64,000 nucleotides of DNA from Diphasiastrum complanatum (taxonomy: Eukaryota > Streptophyta > Lycopodiopsida > Lycopodiales > Lycopodiaceae), in assembly GCA_029204225.1 (NCBI GenBank), contig CM055102.1, positions 4,305,947 through 4,369,946 of the forward strand, in the 5' to 3' direction. The notes beneath the pieces were generated by a model. That model did not search any database. It saw nothing but the letters and a program-made list of their open reading frames with translations, and was not told the origin of the DNA. This document shows positions 23,371 through 35,329 of this stretch, in pieces. The position numbers were made by a program, and so were the translations under genes. Positions within the stretch are counted from its first letter, which is position 1. Each line of letters begins with the position of its first letter.

Positions 23371-26150
23371 AAAGTCGGAGAACAACAGGATATCGATTCC
23401 TGGTATCTAGACTCCAAAGCAACTCAACATATGACTCACCATCGCGACTGGTTCAAAGATTATAAGTTGTTTACCCACTCTCGAGTTGTGCAACTTGGAG
23501 ACAACTCATCGCATTCAATCGAAGGTGAAGGAACAGTCAGGGTTGAATTTAAAAGAGGTGATCAAGTTGTTGTCCAACATTCTCCGCATTTCAAATCTGA
23601 CCAAGAATCTGCTCTCAGTTAGCAGAATCACCGATTCAAGTCAGAGGGTCGAATTCAATACAGAAGGTTGCACAATTCTTGACAAATCTCGGAAGGTTTT
23701 AGCCTACGAAAGAAGAAGTGGCTGTTTGTACAAACTCAGCCATTGTTATTCTTCTAACAATCAAGCTCTTCACACAGCCACTTCTGAATCAATTGATATG
23801 TTGTGGCATTTTAGACTTGGCCATCTTAACTACAACAGTATTCAACAAATGTCAGCTCAGAGTCTAGTACAAGATCTGTCGTCAGTCAGCAAGCCAACTT
23901 CTCCATGCGAAAGTTGTTAACCTTCATTGACGACTTCTGTCGAAGGACTGCACCTACTTTATGAAGAACAAATCCGAAGCATTCAAGTTCTTCATGCAGT
24001 TCAAAGCGTTTGCAAAGAACCAGACCCAAAGGAAGATCAAGGCTCTACGCACAGATGGAGGGGGAGAGTACATCTCCACATAATTCAAGGAGTTTTGCAA
24101 GGCCAATGGAATACTTCAACAATACACAACCAACTACTCACCTCAATCCAATGGTGTAGTTGAGCGGAAGAACAAGACGCTCATCGAAAGTGCCAAGAGC
24201 ATGTTGGCCCATGACTCTCTTCCAAAGAAATTCTGGACAAAAGTTGTTACTACAGCCGCCTATTTGATCCATCACCAAAGCCTTGAATGGCAAGACACCT
24301 TATGAGGTGTGGACAGGATCAAAACCATCACTCAAACATATTCAAGTATTTGGATGCATCGCTTTCGCTCAAATCCCTGAGGATCTAAGAAGAAAGCTAG
24401 ATGACAAGAGCAAAAAAACGATTTTCATCGGCTATTTCCCAAATCACAAGGCATACAAAGTCTACAATCTGGATACCGAGAAGGCATTCACCAATAGAGA
24501 TGTCATTTTCGTGGAAGACCAGTTCCTCGACCACAAAGGGAAATCCGCTGATAATTCCGACTCACGGATCGAGGAACCAGTCAATTCTGATCCAGAGGAT
24601 CAACTGTATAGTCTTGACACTGACTCAAACTATGAGTCATAACCTCAACGAGTCAACCCACATTAGAGGACCAAAGTTCAACCCAGAAGGTCGAACAAGT
24701 CTAGACAGCCTCCATCCAGATTTATGGATGATCCGGTCTACTTCATGTAGGAACCAAACACAGTTGCTGAGGCGATGTCTACTCTTGATGTTGGCCAGTG
24801 GAAAGCAGCAATTGACACCGAATTTGATTTTCTTATGGAGAATCAAATATGGACACTCATTGAGCTGCCAAAAGACCGGAAACCAATTCCATGCAAATGG
24901 ATATTCAAGGCAAATTACAATGCTGAAGGACAATGGAACCATCGAAGAGAAAATTTACATGACGCGGCCAAAGAGATATGAACTCAATGGCAAGCAACAT
25001 CACCTTGTATGCAGAATCCACAAGGCGCTCTACGGGCTGAAACAGTCACTCAGAGCCTGGTTCCAGAAGATCAACGCATTTCTGATAGAGAATGGTTTCA
25101 TTCCAAACTTAGCAAACTCGAATGTCTATTTCAAGTCTGTATCAAATTACTTCGTCATCATGACCCTCTACATAGATGATACACTCTTATTCAATAATAA
25201 TCTGAATCTGATGAAGGATACAAAATGCATGTTGGCCCAGGAATACAAGATGACTGACATGGGTCCAGCCCACTATTGTCTCGGAATTCAAATCCAACAA
25301 GATCGACCCAACAGACTGATCTTCATCATTCAATAATGATATCTCAATAACGTGTTGAGAAAATATGGAATGGCCAACTACAAATCCAGCCTCTTTCCAC
25401 TCGACCTTGGACTAAAACTATCAAAGGAACAGTTTCCTCAAACTGAGGCAGAAAAGGAGGAGATGAAGCTCTACCAGTTTCAATCTATCATCGGCTCACT
25501 GATGTACGTAATGATCTGCACACGACCAGGCCTTGCATATTTGATCAATACACTCAGCCAGTTCTTGTCAAATCTAGTCATAGCTCATTGGAAAGCGCTA
25601 ACAAAGGTCATGAAGTACATTCAAGCAACAACAACTCTTAGCATCTACTATGGAGGCAGCCAAACTACCAACATCCTTGAAGCCTACACATATGCGGATT
25701 GGGTAGGAGATGTCGACACTAGAAGGTCAACTTCTGGGTTTGTATTTTTATACAACCAAGGCCCAATCTCATGGAACAGCCGGAAGCAGACCTCAGTTGC
25801 ATTATCGTGAACGGAATCTGAATACATAGCTGCCACAAATGCAACCAAAGAGGCGATATGGCTCAGGCAACTACTTGCAGATCTTAGTCTTGCACAACCA
25901 CTTCCTACAACAATCTATTGTGACAATCAAGGCACAATAGCGCTATCCCTCACTCTCGAAGAAAACATATAGAAATTTGGTATCACTACCTTAGAGAGAA
26001 AGTGCACAGTAAGGAAGTAGTATTGATTTTCTGCAGAACAAACTACATGACAACAGATTACTTTACAAAGGCTCTATCAAAAGAGCAACATCTCAGATTT
26101 AACGATATGCTAAATCTGAAGATCAAAGTTTTTCAGGATCCACATTAAGG
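23365..26150 (+). pseudogene. Copia pol: protease, integrase, RT, RNase H
   Basis: Domains appear in copia order (PR-IN-RT-RH). Protease: 'WYLDSKATQHMTHHRDW' at about 23,400, where the catalytic DSG reads DSK. Integrase: zinc-binding 'FRLGHLNYNS..CESC' to 23,920, then the catalytic blocks 'FIDDF', 'TDGGGEY' and 'VVERKN' (about 23,925-24,180) in shifted frames, and 'MNGKTPYEVWTG' from 24,283. RT: 'WKAAIDTEFDFL' from 24,800, then about 60 residues missing before 'IYMTRPKRYELNGKQHHLVC'. The polymerase motif 'YIDDTLLF' is present near 25,170. RNase H: 'YTYADWVGDVDTRRSTSGF' near 25,690, then a TGA at 25,808. Frameshifts plus the RT deletion exclude function. Confidence 0.93.
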
Positions 26151-26155
26151 GGGAG

Positions 26156-27046
26156 TGTTAGATTTCTTATGCTTAAACAAATCGTTCAAGTAATGAGCAT
26201 CCTGAAAAACCTCAAAGGCCAACAACATATTTTCAGGCCTTCACATTTTTTTATCTTAGAAATCATTTTCGAGGCACCTTCGCCTTTTCGCCCTTTTTCG
26301 CTCCTTAGTGCAAAATGCGACACACTAGCCAAGTGGCCAGAATACCTTAGAAAATCACTTTAAAGGCACCTTCGTCTTTTCGGCCTTTTTCGCTCCTTAG
26401 CGAAAAATGTGACACACTGGTCAAGTGGCCAGAATACATTAGAAAATCATTTTAAAGGCACCTTCGCCTTTTCGCTCCTTTTCAAAAAATGTGATACTCT
26501 GGCCAAGTGGCCAGAATACCTTAGAAAATCATTTTAAATGCACCTTCGTCTTTCGATCTTTTTCCCTTTTTTACATTTCTCTGACCAACTTCACCAAACT
26601 TATGAGTAACCCTAAAAACCAGCTGGACAAACAAAATATCCCAAAGGCGATTGGCGGTTTCCAACTTTGTACATAAGCACAGACTAGCATAAATAGCATT
26701 AAAGACTTGTAAGATATTTCATCTCTTGTAAATCTCTATATTATATGAATCAAGCTATGTAAGTGTTAATCAATCAATTTTTGGAATTTCTCTTTCAATC
26801 AGAGTTATCTGTAGTCAGCGTTATCACGCTCAACAAACTGAAGTTATCACTTCAAGCTATTGTAATCACTGTTAATATTAATCAGAGTGCAATTTTTGTC
26901 TCACTACTGCGTCGCTCATTTGCGCATTTTGTATGAATTCTTTTACTTGAATAATTTTTGCTGCTAATTGTTGTGTTTCCGTTCCTACATGCCGCTCCAT
27001 TCCTCGAGCTTCCACTGCGCTCACATCCACACGCGATTTTCCGACG
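26156..27046 (+). repeat. 3' LTR of the copia element (891 bp)
   Basis: Begins TGTTAGATTTC directly after the polypurine tract and ends CGACG (CA mutated to CG), followed by the target duplication GGGAA. It carries the same 90-bp tandem units as the 5' LTR but is visibly diverged from it (substitutions and a deletion near the start), so the insertion is not recent. Confidence 0.92.
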
Positions 27047-27072
27047 GGGAACACCTGAGTGCTCTAATACCA

Positions 27073-27580
27073 TATCGCAAACGAGTTTGTTTCACAAACA
27101 GATTGTTTTCATTTTGGTGTTCTTGCATGGAAGCCGTCAGGATCCTAGGCACGTGACTACAGATCACAGAACAGAAATCATCATAGCAATCAAGACAATG
27201 GAGAGATGGACAAGAGAGAGCAATTTTATTATCAATTTTAATTTTTGGAACGAGATATTCAGTGTCTCGCTCGTTGGCGGCCTGACACTCTGCTCTTTCG
27301 CTGTGTTCTGCACGTTGGCAGACTTTCATGCACAGCTTTTTCGTTTTCCTATTTTTTCCTATTCTTTTCTTTTCCCGCTCTACTCTCACACTCTTCCATC
27401 TATCTTTTGTGTGGAGTTTACAAGATAGCTAAACAAATAATTACAAGAGTAGTTAACGCTAATCAACTAGTTAGTTACTCTATGTTATTGCTAATTGTTT
27501 CAGTTGAGCGTGAAGTTCAAAACTCCACGCCCGTTGAGCTGCCAGTTGGCAGCACGAAGGATTTTCTTTCGTTTTCTTTT
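27073..27580 (-). repeat. LTR fragment of the family also at 32,598 and 36,275
   Basis: Shares long collinear blocks with 32,598-33,120: 'CGAACGAG/CAAACGAGTTTGTTTC', 'AGTGTCTCGCTC', 'GTTGGCAGACTTTCATGCAC' and 'GGAGTTTACAAGATAGCTAA'. A degraded primer-site complement (TAATACCA) lies immediately to the left, which marks this as the 5' LTR of a minus-strand element whose interior was displaced or replaced by the 21.4-27.0 kb insertion. Similarity fades near 27,580. Confidence 0.8.
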
Positions 27581-27599
27581 CTGTTCACAGATTCTACAC

Positions 27600-30500
27600 T
27601 TTTAGAATCTGTTTACTGTTCTGCTTCTTACTTCTTGCATGCAAAACTGTTTCTGCCTGTCACCAGACACATTTGGGCATTTTCTTGAGTGTTAGCTTCT
27701 TAGTCAAGGCCCAAATCAGGCAGAAAGATACTGGTATCAATGTAGTATTAATGTCCTGCCTGTCAGAGGACAACTCAGATCTGTCTCTCTTGAACCGTGT
27801 CACATGCAATCAATCCATCATGTAACCAAAATTTTCAACTAAATGATCAGCATGCAATCCAGGTGAACAACCATAAAATCTATTTCTATCTTGCTACAAA
27901 ATGAACTGAAATAAGATCCTAGGCACTACTATACTTGCATAAATCGACAAAACAAGAACAAGAACTAATCTACAACACTTTAGAGGTCCAAGAATCAAGA
28001 AACCAACCAGTCTTTTGATTTTTGGACATCCCAAGAGCATCAAGAACTAGAATGTTGGAGGATATGCAAGATTAATATCACATTTCTAACCTATTTAGTC
28101 TACTTGAATGCTGATTCCTACATTAATCCACAAACAAGAAATGAAAACTAATCCACAACTAGAAAAGCAAGAAAACTAATCGACTCTAAGTCCACAACCA
28201 CACACAATATGAATGGAAGGGCATGATCATAGGGACATCACTCAAGAAAATCATCATGATCAGTCTATGTCTAAAAGCTGGGAAGAAATGAACAAGATCA
28301 GTATAATGCATGTCATGGAAATCTTCTTATTAAGCATGGAGTAGATACAATGCAAAAAGCTCTTCTTCACAAAGAAGGAGTCTCTTAAATAAGCAAGAGA
28401 GCTCCTTAGGTGGCATCCTAGTGGAATTTCTACATTTCACAAATTATAAGTGAAATAATGCTCTCCACTAGAGGTCACCATCAAAAGGTGGCTCACTCTA
28501 CTTTCTTTAAGAGGGGTCTACTTGCATTTATTACATTTGCCTAGAAATACTAGTTCCTACATGGTCATTCCATCTTTCGGGATTTCACCATGAGGCTTAC
28601 ACAGTTCTTGCTTTTCTTTCCTAACTAGCATTTCTTGACTCTCATACTTTGCTCTCAGTCTTCATTTGTCTCATCTTCTCAGAGACCTCCTTGGTCTGAG
28701 GTGAGAGGTGCTCTTAGGTAGCTCTATCCAAGTATCTTGGGGATTCGTCAGAATCAGCCAACATCATCCCACCCCTAATGTGTTGTAGGACCCACTTCAG
28801 CTCATACTGGACGATGTCGTTCCGCTTCCACATTGGCGTCTTCGATCGGCACTTGGAAAAGCGTAGATTCTCATTCGCTTACATAAAACCAAGTGTTTAC
28901 TGTTGTCATTCTTTATCAAAAACTATTTTCGCAAATTGTCACAATTTAACCAGAATGTCTTATTGCTGCAATTGGTTGACATTCTCAAAATCTGGGGAGC
29001 TCCCAGCAGCTTCACAACTTGCATGCTTGAGTGCTTCACGCGTGTCTTCTTTCTTACCACTTGTATCTACCATTGACGGTTTCATCTATGGTTTCTTGGC
29101 AGGTACTAACTTTTGGGAGGACTGTATCCTCCATTTTCTTTTGGGTGTTTCCGTGGTTCTTCTCTCAGTTGAAGTTCTAGTCTCAAGAAAAACCTTTGAT
29201 TTGCAGGTTGCACAAATTCGATTATCAGTCTCATGGGGATGGACTCATCAAAATTGGTGGTAGGAACAGATTTGGGTGGACGATTTGGTAATGGTAAGGA
29301 AACATGATGAAGGCTTGGTGGCAGTTGAAAGAACTGATAGTTCTACAATTGCAGCCTTGGACACTTGCAATGTCGAGCTTTGACCACCACTTGCTGGGTG
29401 AGGAGCTCACTTTATTTTGCAGGTTTACGGTTGTCTTCACCTTTCTTTTTGTACAGCTCTTTCTTTTGATCCGTTACTTTTGGATCTCTTTGGGCTTCAT
29501 AGGAGGGGAATCAACTATCATTGCTCCATAGAGTCTCTTTTGATCAAGATCGATCTAACTCAACTATTGCTTAAGATTTGTCCTTTACTCCTTAGCTTTT
29601 TGGATCTTTCTCTTTATTTCTTCTAGTTGCTTCGCCTGCTTCTGTAGATCTTTTCCGGCTGAACAACCAATGTAGGTTGTAGTTGGTCTCCGCAAGACAC
29701 TTGCAATGATCTATCAGCTGCTTCGGTAAGACTATAAAAAATTGGAGATTTCTCAGAAGAACAATGAAATGATAAATAAACTGATGGAAGGTAGGGTGGA
29801 GGTGGTGACATCAGTAGATGGTGTGAACGATAGGCATGAGAATGGGCGCAAAAGTATGGCAAGAGGCCGGTTGAAGGAGAATGATTTTCCAATGCTTGTG
29901 TTTCCCTTTCTGAAGGATCTTCGTCGTGACTGGGGTACTTCTTTTGATTGAGTCTCTTTGGATTGCCCATCCGTCTTCTTAGCCTTGTCGTTGTCGACTT
30001 TGGATTTGTGACCTTGGCTGTCAATCTTGTTGATGTTGTTGCTGGCAGTGTAACTGCTTAGTGGATCCAAGCAGATCTATTCTCCCCCCCCCAAAAAAAA
30101 AAATCTGTTGATGGGGATGTTGTTGCTGGTAACTGTTCATGTTCAAGATTGGATCAACGCGTGGAACACGTAGTGGAAACACGTTGAATATGCGACTGGA
30201 CTAAAGATTGAACAAATTTTAACTAAATTTGTTTCAATCTTGTTGTAGTTGACTCGAAAATGAATATGACGATGAGATGTAGGAGTCAACTCTGAGGTGA
30301 GATGTATTTCGCAAATTTTCAGTATACGCAAAGATCTTAAACTCTGTGCAAGGTGATCTTAAGATGGACAGATGAATGCAAATGTGCTCTTGAGATGCTC
30401 TATGGAAGACTCTTGTGCAGGGTACAGAGAGTGAGAACTGTATAGCACTTGTCGAACAAAATTTGCATTTATTGAGACTTACTCTGACATGCCCTTGTCA

Positions 30501-30960
30501 AAACAAGACAGGGTTGGTGACACTAAAATCTTTCATCGTTGATAGTAGATGTTGTAAGAAATAGCTTGAGATGCAGTTATGGTTGAGGTACTATGTCCTG
30601 AGGACCTCTCTGAGCAAGAGATCCAGAACCAAATCTCTATCTGGATTTTCGATTCCTAGATGTATTGTGTATTGGCACATTGGAAATCTAATCAGCGTGT
30701 GGAAAGACAAATAGATTTGAGACTGCAGAAGAGGAGAAAAACTGTCAATTCTTTGTGTGGAGGTTGCTCTTGGTTGGACATTGTAGCAGATGATAGAATA
30801 TCGGTTTCACTTTCCTCCAAAGGACTCATGTCATATTAGTGTCTTTTTGCATCATGGAGCTGGTGAATTGCGTGGTAATGTAGAAGTTTGCAAGAAACTT
30901 CTCGAGTGAGCAGCAGGTTGAGCGGTTGGTTGCTATGGTGCTCGTGTGGTATTCTCGTGA
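27600..30960 (-). other. Retroelement-derived DNA without a nameable domain
   Basis: Minus-strand open stretches at 30,070-29,753 and near 29,670-29,590 are Lys/Gln/Ser-rich, like gag tails ('KQAKQLEEIKRKIQKAKE'), with stops between them. A 161-codon plus-strand frame at 28,778-29,263 has no recognisable domain and is probably antisense noise. No host gene was seen. Confidence 0.35.
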
Positions 30961-30965
30961 GGATC

Positions 30966-32255
30966 CTATCGAGAATCATAACTGACGTGTCGGGCAAGTA
31001 GGACTTTGCTTGGTTGTTTTGGGTAGTCTTTGAAGCTGTGTTTTCTGACATAGTTGGGACACTCAGCATGGTACTTGGTCTTGACTAGACAATCAACCAT
31101 GAAGTTGCCAGTTTCACCATAGATGAAGCATCTGGTGTGCAATGGCCCTTGTATAACGGCATAGCTATCTTGTATGGCTAATGGTTCTGGACTTTCTGGT
31201 GGGTATTCATGATAATTCAAGAAATTTCCAGATTGTGATAGTTGTTCTTCATATTGTTGGACTGCATGTGCTTGGATAGGCTGATATGAAGGACAAGCAT
31301 CAGCAGGATGCATAGCCCGGCAGTGTGGGCACCAGATTGGTTTTTGTCTATAAGGTACCTGTGCAGGGTTTGGCTGACCAGACATATTGATTTGGATGGA
31401 CTTCAGGGTAGTTTGAAACTAATTGGTGAGTTTCCCCATTTGTAGCTGATGTTGCTTGTTAAGCAACTCCAACTATGATTTCCAAAGCTGATCTCGGGTG
31501 TCCTCGATCGGCTTCGACTCATGGATAGGAGCACATGGTGCTCTTCTTTCTTTGGATTCATCAACATCTGATCCTTCATCTTCCTCCTTGATGGCATCAG
31601 ACATAGCTACCTTTAGGCTCATATATTTATCATTGGATTTAAGCTCGCATCTGATCCATCTTGGAAGGTCGACTAAAAACTAGATGATGAACATCTGTTC
31701 AGAGGGTTGTTCTTGTACTTGACTTTTGAGGTGTTTGAAATGTTTGATATAGTCTCATACACGTTCATCTTTTGTCATTTTGATGTTACTTAATTTGACA
31801 AAAGGACTCTCGATCAAGTGAAAGGACTTAAAACGCTTGATAAAGGACTCTTTCAAAATTGACCAGTTCATCTTATCTTCAAAAAAACCAGTCATGTGCT
31901 TTAGCGATCATGGTCATTGAAAACAGTTGGACCATAGCATCGGGAGATGTTTCGCCATACACATCACATGCATTCTCAAAGATTTGTAGAAATCTTTGAG
32001 GGTCCGAACTACCGTCAAACTTGGGTAGATCTAACTTGGGTGTACATCTCTCAAGATGAGCTCCGTGAGTAGCAAAAATGCCATTAAGGTGGGTTCTGGC
32101 CTATGAGGGTTAAGCACCATAAAAATGTGGTCGTGCTCGTGGAGACTCGGCTCTATCAGGTTCTTGTCCCTCGAATGGGTTTGTGGATGGCTCGTGTATT
32201 TGGGCCCGCATTTGTGAAGATGCATCACTGAAGCTGTAGTCCTCACTTTGTACTT
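30966..32255 (-). pseudogene. Ty3/gypsy-type gag with two zinc knuckles
   Basis: The minus strand begins near 32,050 with 'PKLDLPKFDGSSDPQRFLQI', the gypsy gag opening, continues 'FIKRFKSFHLIESPFVKLS', has stops near 31,770 and 31,680, and ends in an open frame 31,385-30,966. That frame contains 'CPHCRAMHPADACPSY' and 'CFIYGETGNFMVDC', two zinc-knuckle-like motifs, the second with its middle Cys changed to Tyr. No pol follows on this strand in frame. Confidence 0.8.
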
Positions 32256-32259
32256 CTAT

Positions 32260-32534
32260 TTTGATCTTTTCCATGCTGCATGGCTGCTTTTGCAGTCTTC
32301 AATCTGCATGAGTAGATCTTCGTTGATGGTCAAAACGATGATCGCCATTGCACGCTCATCCTTTCTGATCCATTCAGCTCTCCTCGGATCTCCCTCTGGA
32401 GGCTGCACCTTTGAGAGTTCGGTCACCGACCAAATGCCTTCGCCCTTCAGAAGTGTTTTGATTTTGAATTTTCATATCCTGTAGTTTGCGCCATCAAGAC
32501 TGATTGCTACTCTTGTCTGGATCGTTGTAGCCAT
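32260..32534 (-). pseudogene. Ty1/copia gag N-terminus next to a primer-binding site
   Basis: Starting at ATG 32,534-32,532 the minus strand reads 'AISLDGANYRI', then a stop where Trp is expected, then 'KFKIKTLLKGEGIWSV', and further on 'MAIIVLTINEDLLMQI'. This is a copia gag start about 50 bases after the primer-binding site. Near 32,255 it gives way to gypsy-type gag, so the element is a junction of two superfamilies. Confidence 0.8.
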
Positions 32535-32584
32535 ATTTTGTTGTCTAGAAAATCATTGCTCAGATATCAGTAGTTATAACATGT

Positions 32585-32597
32585 GGCTCTGATACCA
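32585..32597 (-). other. Primer-binding site of the minus-strand copia element
   Basis: On the minus strand it reads TGGTATCAGAGCC, the initiator tRNA-Met site, placed directly after the LTR terminus at 32,598. Confidence 0.9.
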
Positions 32598-33357
32598 TGT
32601 CGCGAACGAGTTTGTTTCATTGTGAACGGATTTGTTTCTTTTGAATTTTCTTATGCGGAAGCTTGTAGGATCCTAGACTGATCATAGAACAGATATCATT
32701 CTAGCAATCAAGACAGCGGAAGACAAGGAAGTGCTAGCAATCAAGACAGCGGAAGACAAGGAAGTGCACAAGATAGAGCAACTATATTATTAGTTTAATT
32801 TTTAGAGCGAGGTGGTTAGTGTCTCGCTCATTGGCAGTCTGGCGCTCTGCTCTTTCGTTGTGTTCTTCTTGTTGGCAGACTTTCATGCACAACTATTTCG
32901 TTTCTATTCTTTTTCTTTTCTGCTCTACTCACGCACATTCTCTGTGTATTCTTTTAATCCCAAAAAAAGGTTTATATCTCCACTTTGTGGAGTTTACAAG
33001 ATAGCTAAACAGTGAATTATAAGAGCAGTTAATGCTAATCAACTAATTAGTTATTCTCCGTTATTGCTAATTGTTTCAGCTGGGCGTGAAGTTTAAGACT
33101 CCACACCTATTGAGCTGCCAGTTGATAGTGCACAATATTTTCTTTCGTTTCTTTTCATTTCGTGTTGTGTCGTGTCTTTTTGGTCCTGGAGGCATGTTTG
33201 ACTTTTGCGAATCATTCGCCTTCGAGTTTCGCTTCGCGTCATGTCTTAGGGTTTTCGAGGTACGTTGACTTTCGCGAATTGTTCGCCATTCAAACTTTAC
33301 TTCATGTTGCTTCGCTTCGCGTCGCGACAAAGTTGTAGGAGTTCACCATTTCTGACA
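32598..33357 (-). repeat. 5' LTR (760 bp) of the minus-strand copia element
   Basis: Bounded on the plus strand by TGTCGCG (next to the primer site) and TTCTGACA. On the minus strand it therefore runs TGTCAGAA..CGCGACA. It contains a TATA-like stretch near 32,970. The left end joins gag, and the right end abuts a broken gypsy RNase H segment, so it probably inserted into that older element. The right border is less certain than the left. Confidence 0.8.
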
Positions 33358-33359
33358 AT

Positions 33360-33870
33360 CTGGCACACAAACTTTCCCTCTACTAAAAAGTAAACCATTC
33401 CCAATGGAATATTCATCAAGTATCTTCTCTTCACGAGATTTCTTGGAATCCTGCTTTCCAAGATTATTTCTCACGATAGAGCTTCCTGCTAGGACTTCTT
33501 GCCAAATATGACCGAAATACTCATCGGTCCGACAAAGATCTCGTAGAGAAAGATACAATACTTCATGTTGAATTCGAACTCTTGTATGAGTTTCGACCAA
33601 TGGGCCTTACGACCCCTAAGGTCTAAGGCATCACAGATATATAGACTCATGATCCAACATCATAACCATGAATTCAGATCTGTACAAATAATGTCTCTAG
33701 ATCTTTAACGCATGGATGACAACAAATCCTTCTCGTAAGTAGAATACCTACTTTGAGTTGGGTCCAACTTCTTGATTTCGAAAGCCATAGGTCTACCATC
33801 CTGGTAAAGGACTGCACCCACCACATAGTCATTTTATAAATGCAAATTTGGTGCAGATGCTAAACCTTCC
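33360..33870 (-). pseudogene. Ty3/gypsy RNase H and downstream linker
   Basis: The minus strand reads 'VVGAVLYQDGRPMAFEIKKL' followed by 'STYEKDLLSSMR', the gypsy RNase H start. After stops near 33,715 it continues 'KAHWSKLIQEFEFNMKY' and, in the frame 33,600-33,343, 'NGLLFSRGKVCVPDC', the spacer before integrase. It is opposite in strand to the gypsy RT just to the right. Confidence 0.85.
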
Positions 33871-33893
33871 CATCAAACGAGAAGAAGTATTGT

Positions 33894-35036
33894 GTGACAA
33901 TGACATCTGGATGTAATTCTGAACCCATGGATTATGAGGTTCCTAATGTACCATTGCACATACAAGATTATGCTGAAAAACTAGAATTCCATGCTGTTAA
34001 TCTGGCAAATGTGGATGTTGTTCTTGGGCAACAATGGCATTATGATAAGAATAAATCTTTGAAAATTGATGCTGTTGAAAAGTCTTTGATTTTTATGCAT
34101 GATTGTTCTTTAATAAAGAATAGTGCTAGTTTAAGTGTTGATGCTACTGGTATTAAATCTCACTCTAAGCATGAACTTTTTTCTTTGATAATATAAATTT
34201 TATTTATGTTTTCAAAAAAATCTAATCTGTTACAATGTTGAGATTCTTAAACTTAATGCCATGATATACCTAGTGAGAACACTCCTGAATTTGAAGCCTA
34301 TAGTGAACTTAGGCAAGAATTCAATGATGTTTTTCTAGACCTTCTTGTAGGTTTACCATCTGAAAGGTCTGTAGATCACAATATTGACCTTATACCTGGT
34401 TCAATTTCTATTGAACTTATAGGATGAGTGCATCGGAAGAGGTTGAGATACAAAGACAATTAAGTGAGTAATTAGAGAAAGGGTGGGTTAAACCTAGTAA
34501 GTCTCATTGGGCATCACCAGTGGTTCTGGTCGCCAAGAAAGATCGGACTCTAAGGTTTTGCATGGACTATAAAAAATTGAAGAAAGTTACAATTAAGAAT
34601 AGGTATCCACTACCGCGAATGGATGACCTAATAGATTATCTTGGTGGTGCAAGGTAATTTACCAAGATAGATCTAAGATCAGGGTATCATCAGATTCGCA
34701 TTAAAGTAGAGGATATACGTAAGACAGTTTTTCGAACTCGATTTGGACACTACGAGTTTTTGGTGTTTCCATTTGGTTACCAATGCACCAACGACTTTTC
34801 AATGAATGATGAACAATTTTTTCAAGCCATATTTGGGAAAGATTTGTGGTAGTGTTCTTGGATGATATCCTAGTATTTAGTAAGACTTTGGCAGAACATA
34901 AAGAGCATCTTAAAATTGTCTTGGACATCTTAAGGAGGGAAAAGCTCTTTGCCAAAGAGTCTAAGTGTGACTTTTTTGCTAGGGAATTATCATATATGGG
35001 ACTTCTTTGCGGAAATTTTATGCCCCAAGTACAATA
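33894..35036 (+). pseudogene. Ty3/gypsy protease end and reverse transcriptase
   Basis: 33,894-34,196 is open and contains 'NVDVVLGQQWHYD', the retropepsin C-terminal motif. After a gap the RT follows in broken frames: 'VDHNIDLIPGS', '[20 protein letters not shown]', '[15 protein letters not shown]', '[15 protein letters not shown]', '[15 protein letters not shown]', then '[17 protein letters not shown]' in the open frame 34,846-35,037. The FLDD box corresponds to the YxDD polymerase motif. Stops near 34,425, 34,470 and 34,657 inactivate it. Confidence 0.92.
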
Positions 35037-35109
35037 ATTCCCTAGCAAAATAGTCACACTTAGACTCTTTGGCAAAGAGCTTTTTCCTTCTTAAGATGTC
35101 CAAGACAAT
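34915..35109. repeat. 76-bp near-perfect fold-back inside the gypsy RT
   Basis: 34915-34990 and 35034-35109 are reverse complements with about three mismatches, separated by 43 bases. The left arm is RT coding sequence continuing the FLDD frame; the right arm is the same stretch inverted and truncates the domain. Confidence 0.95.
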
Positions 35110-35329
35110 CTAGGTATTAGGGCAGATCTGTGCCATTCTAACCCTTTCACAAAGACAACGTATCTTACGCATTTCCATGTTGTCTAAGACCGTCTTATTG
35201 GAGTCCTTACCGTGAAGCCTACTAACCAAGGTTTCTTTGAAAATTAGTTAGTAATAGTGTCTTTTACTTAAGTCGTTTCTTTTTGTAGAAAGGAAGAAGC
35301 ATATTGAAAAATTGTAACATGAGTTTTCT

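Larger units (their letters stand above)
21405..27046 (+). mobile_element. Complete-length Ty1/copia element, inactivated
   Basis: Two direct LTRs (21405-22315 and 26156-27046) enclose a gag-pol region in copia order. GGGAA flanks both sides (21400-21404 and 27047-27051) as the 5-bp target duplication. The primer site after the 5' LTR (TGGTATTGTAGC) is degraded relative to the initiator-tRNA consensus. The polypurine tract AAGGGGGAG precedes the 3' LTR. Coding lesions are numerous: stops, frameshifts and a deletion inside RT. The right flank is a fragment of another LTR family, so this insertion landed in an older retroelement. Confidence 0.93.

Noticed and set aside
28778-29263. 161-codon plus-strand frame
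   Set aside because: No domain, no codon-like regularity, and it lies antisense to retroelement remnants.
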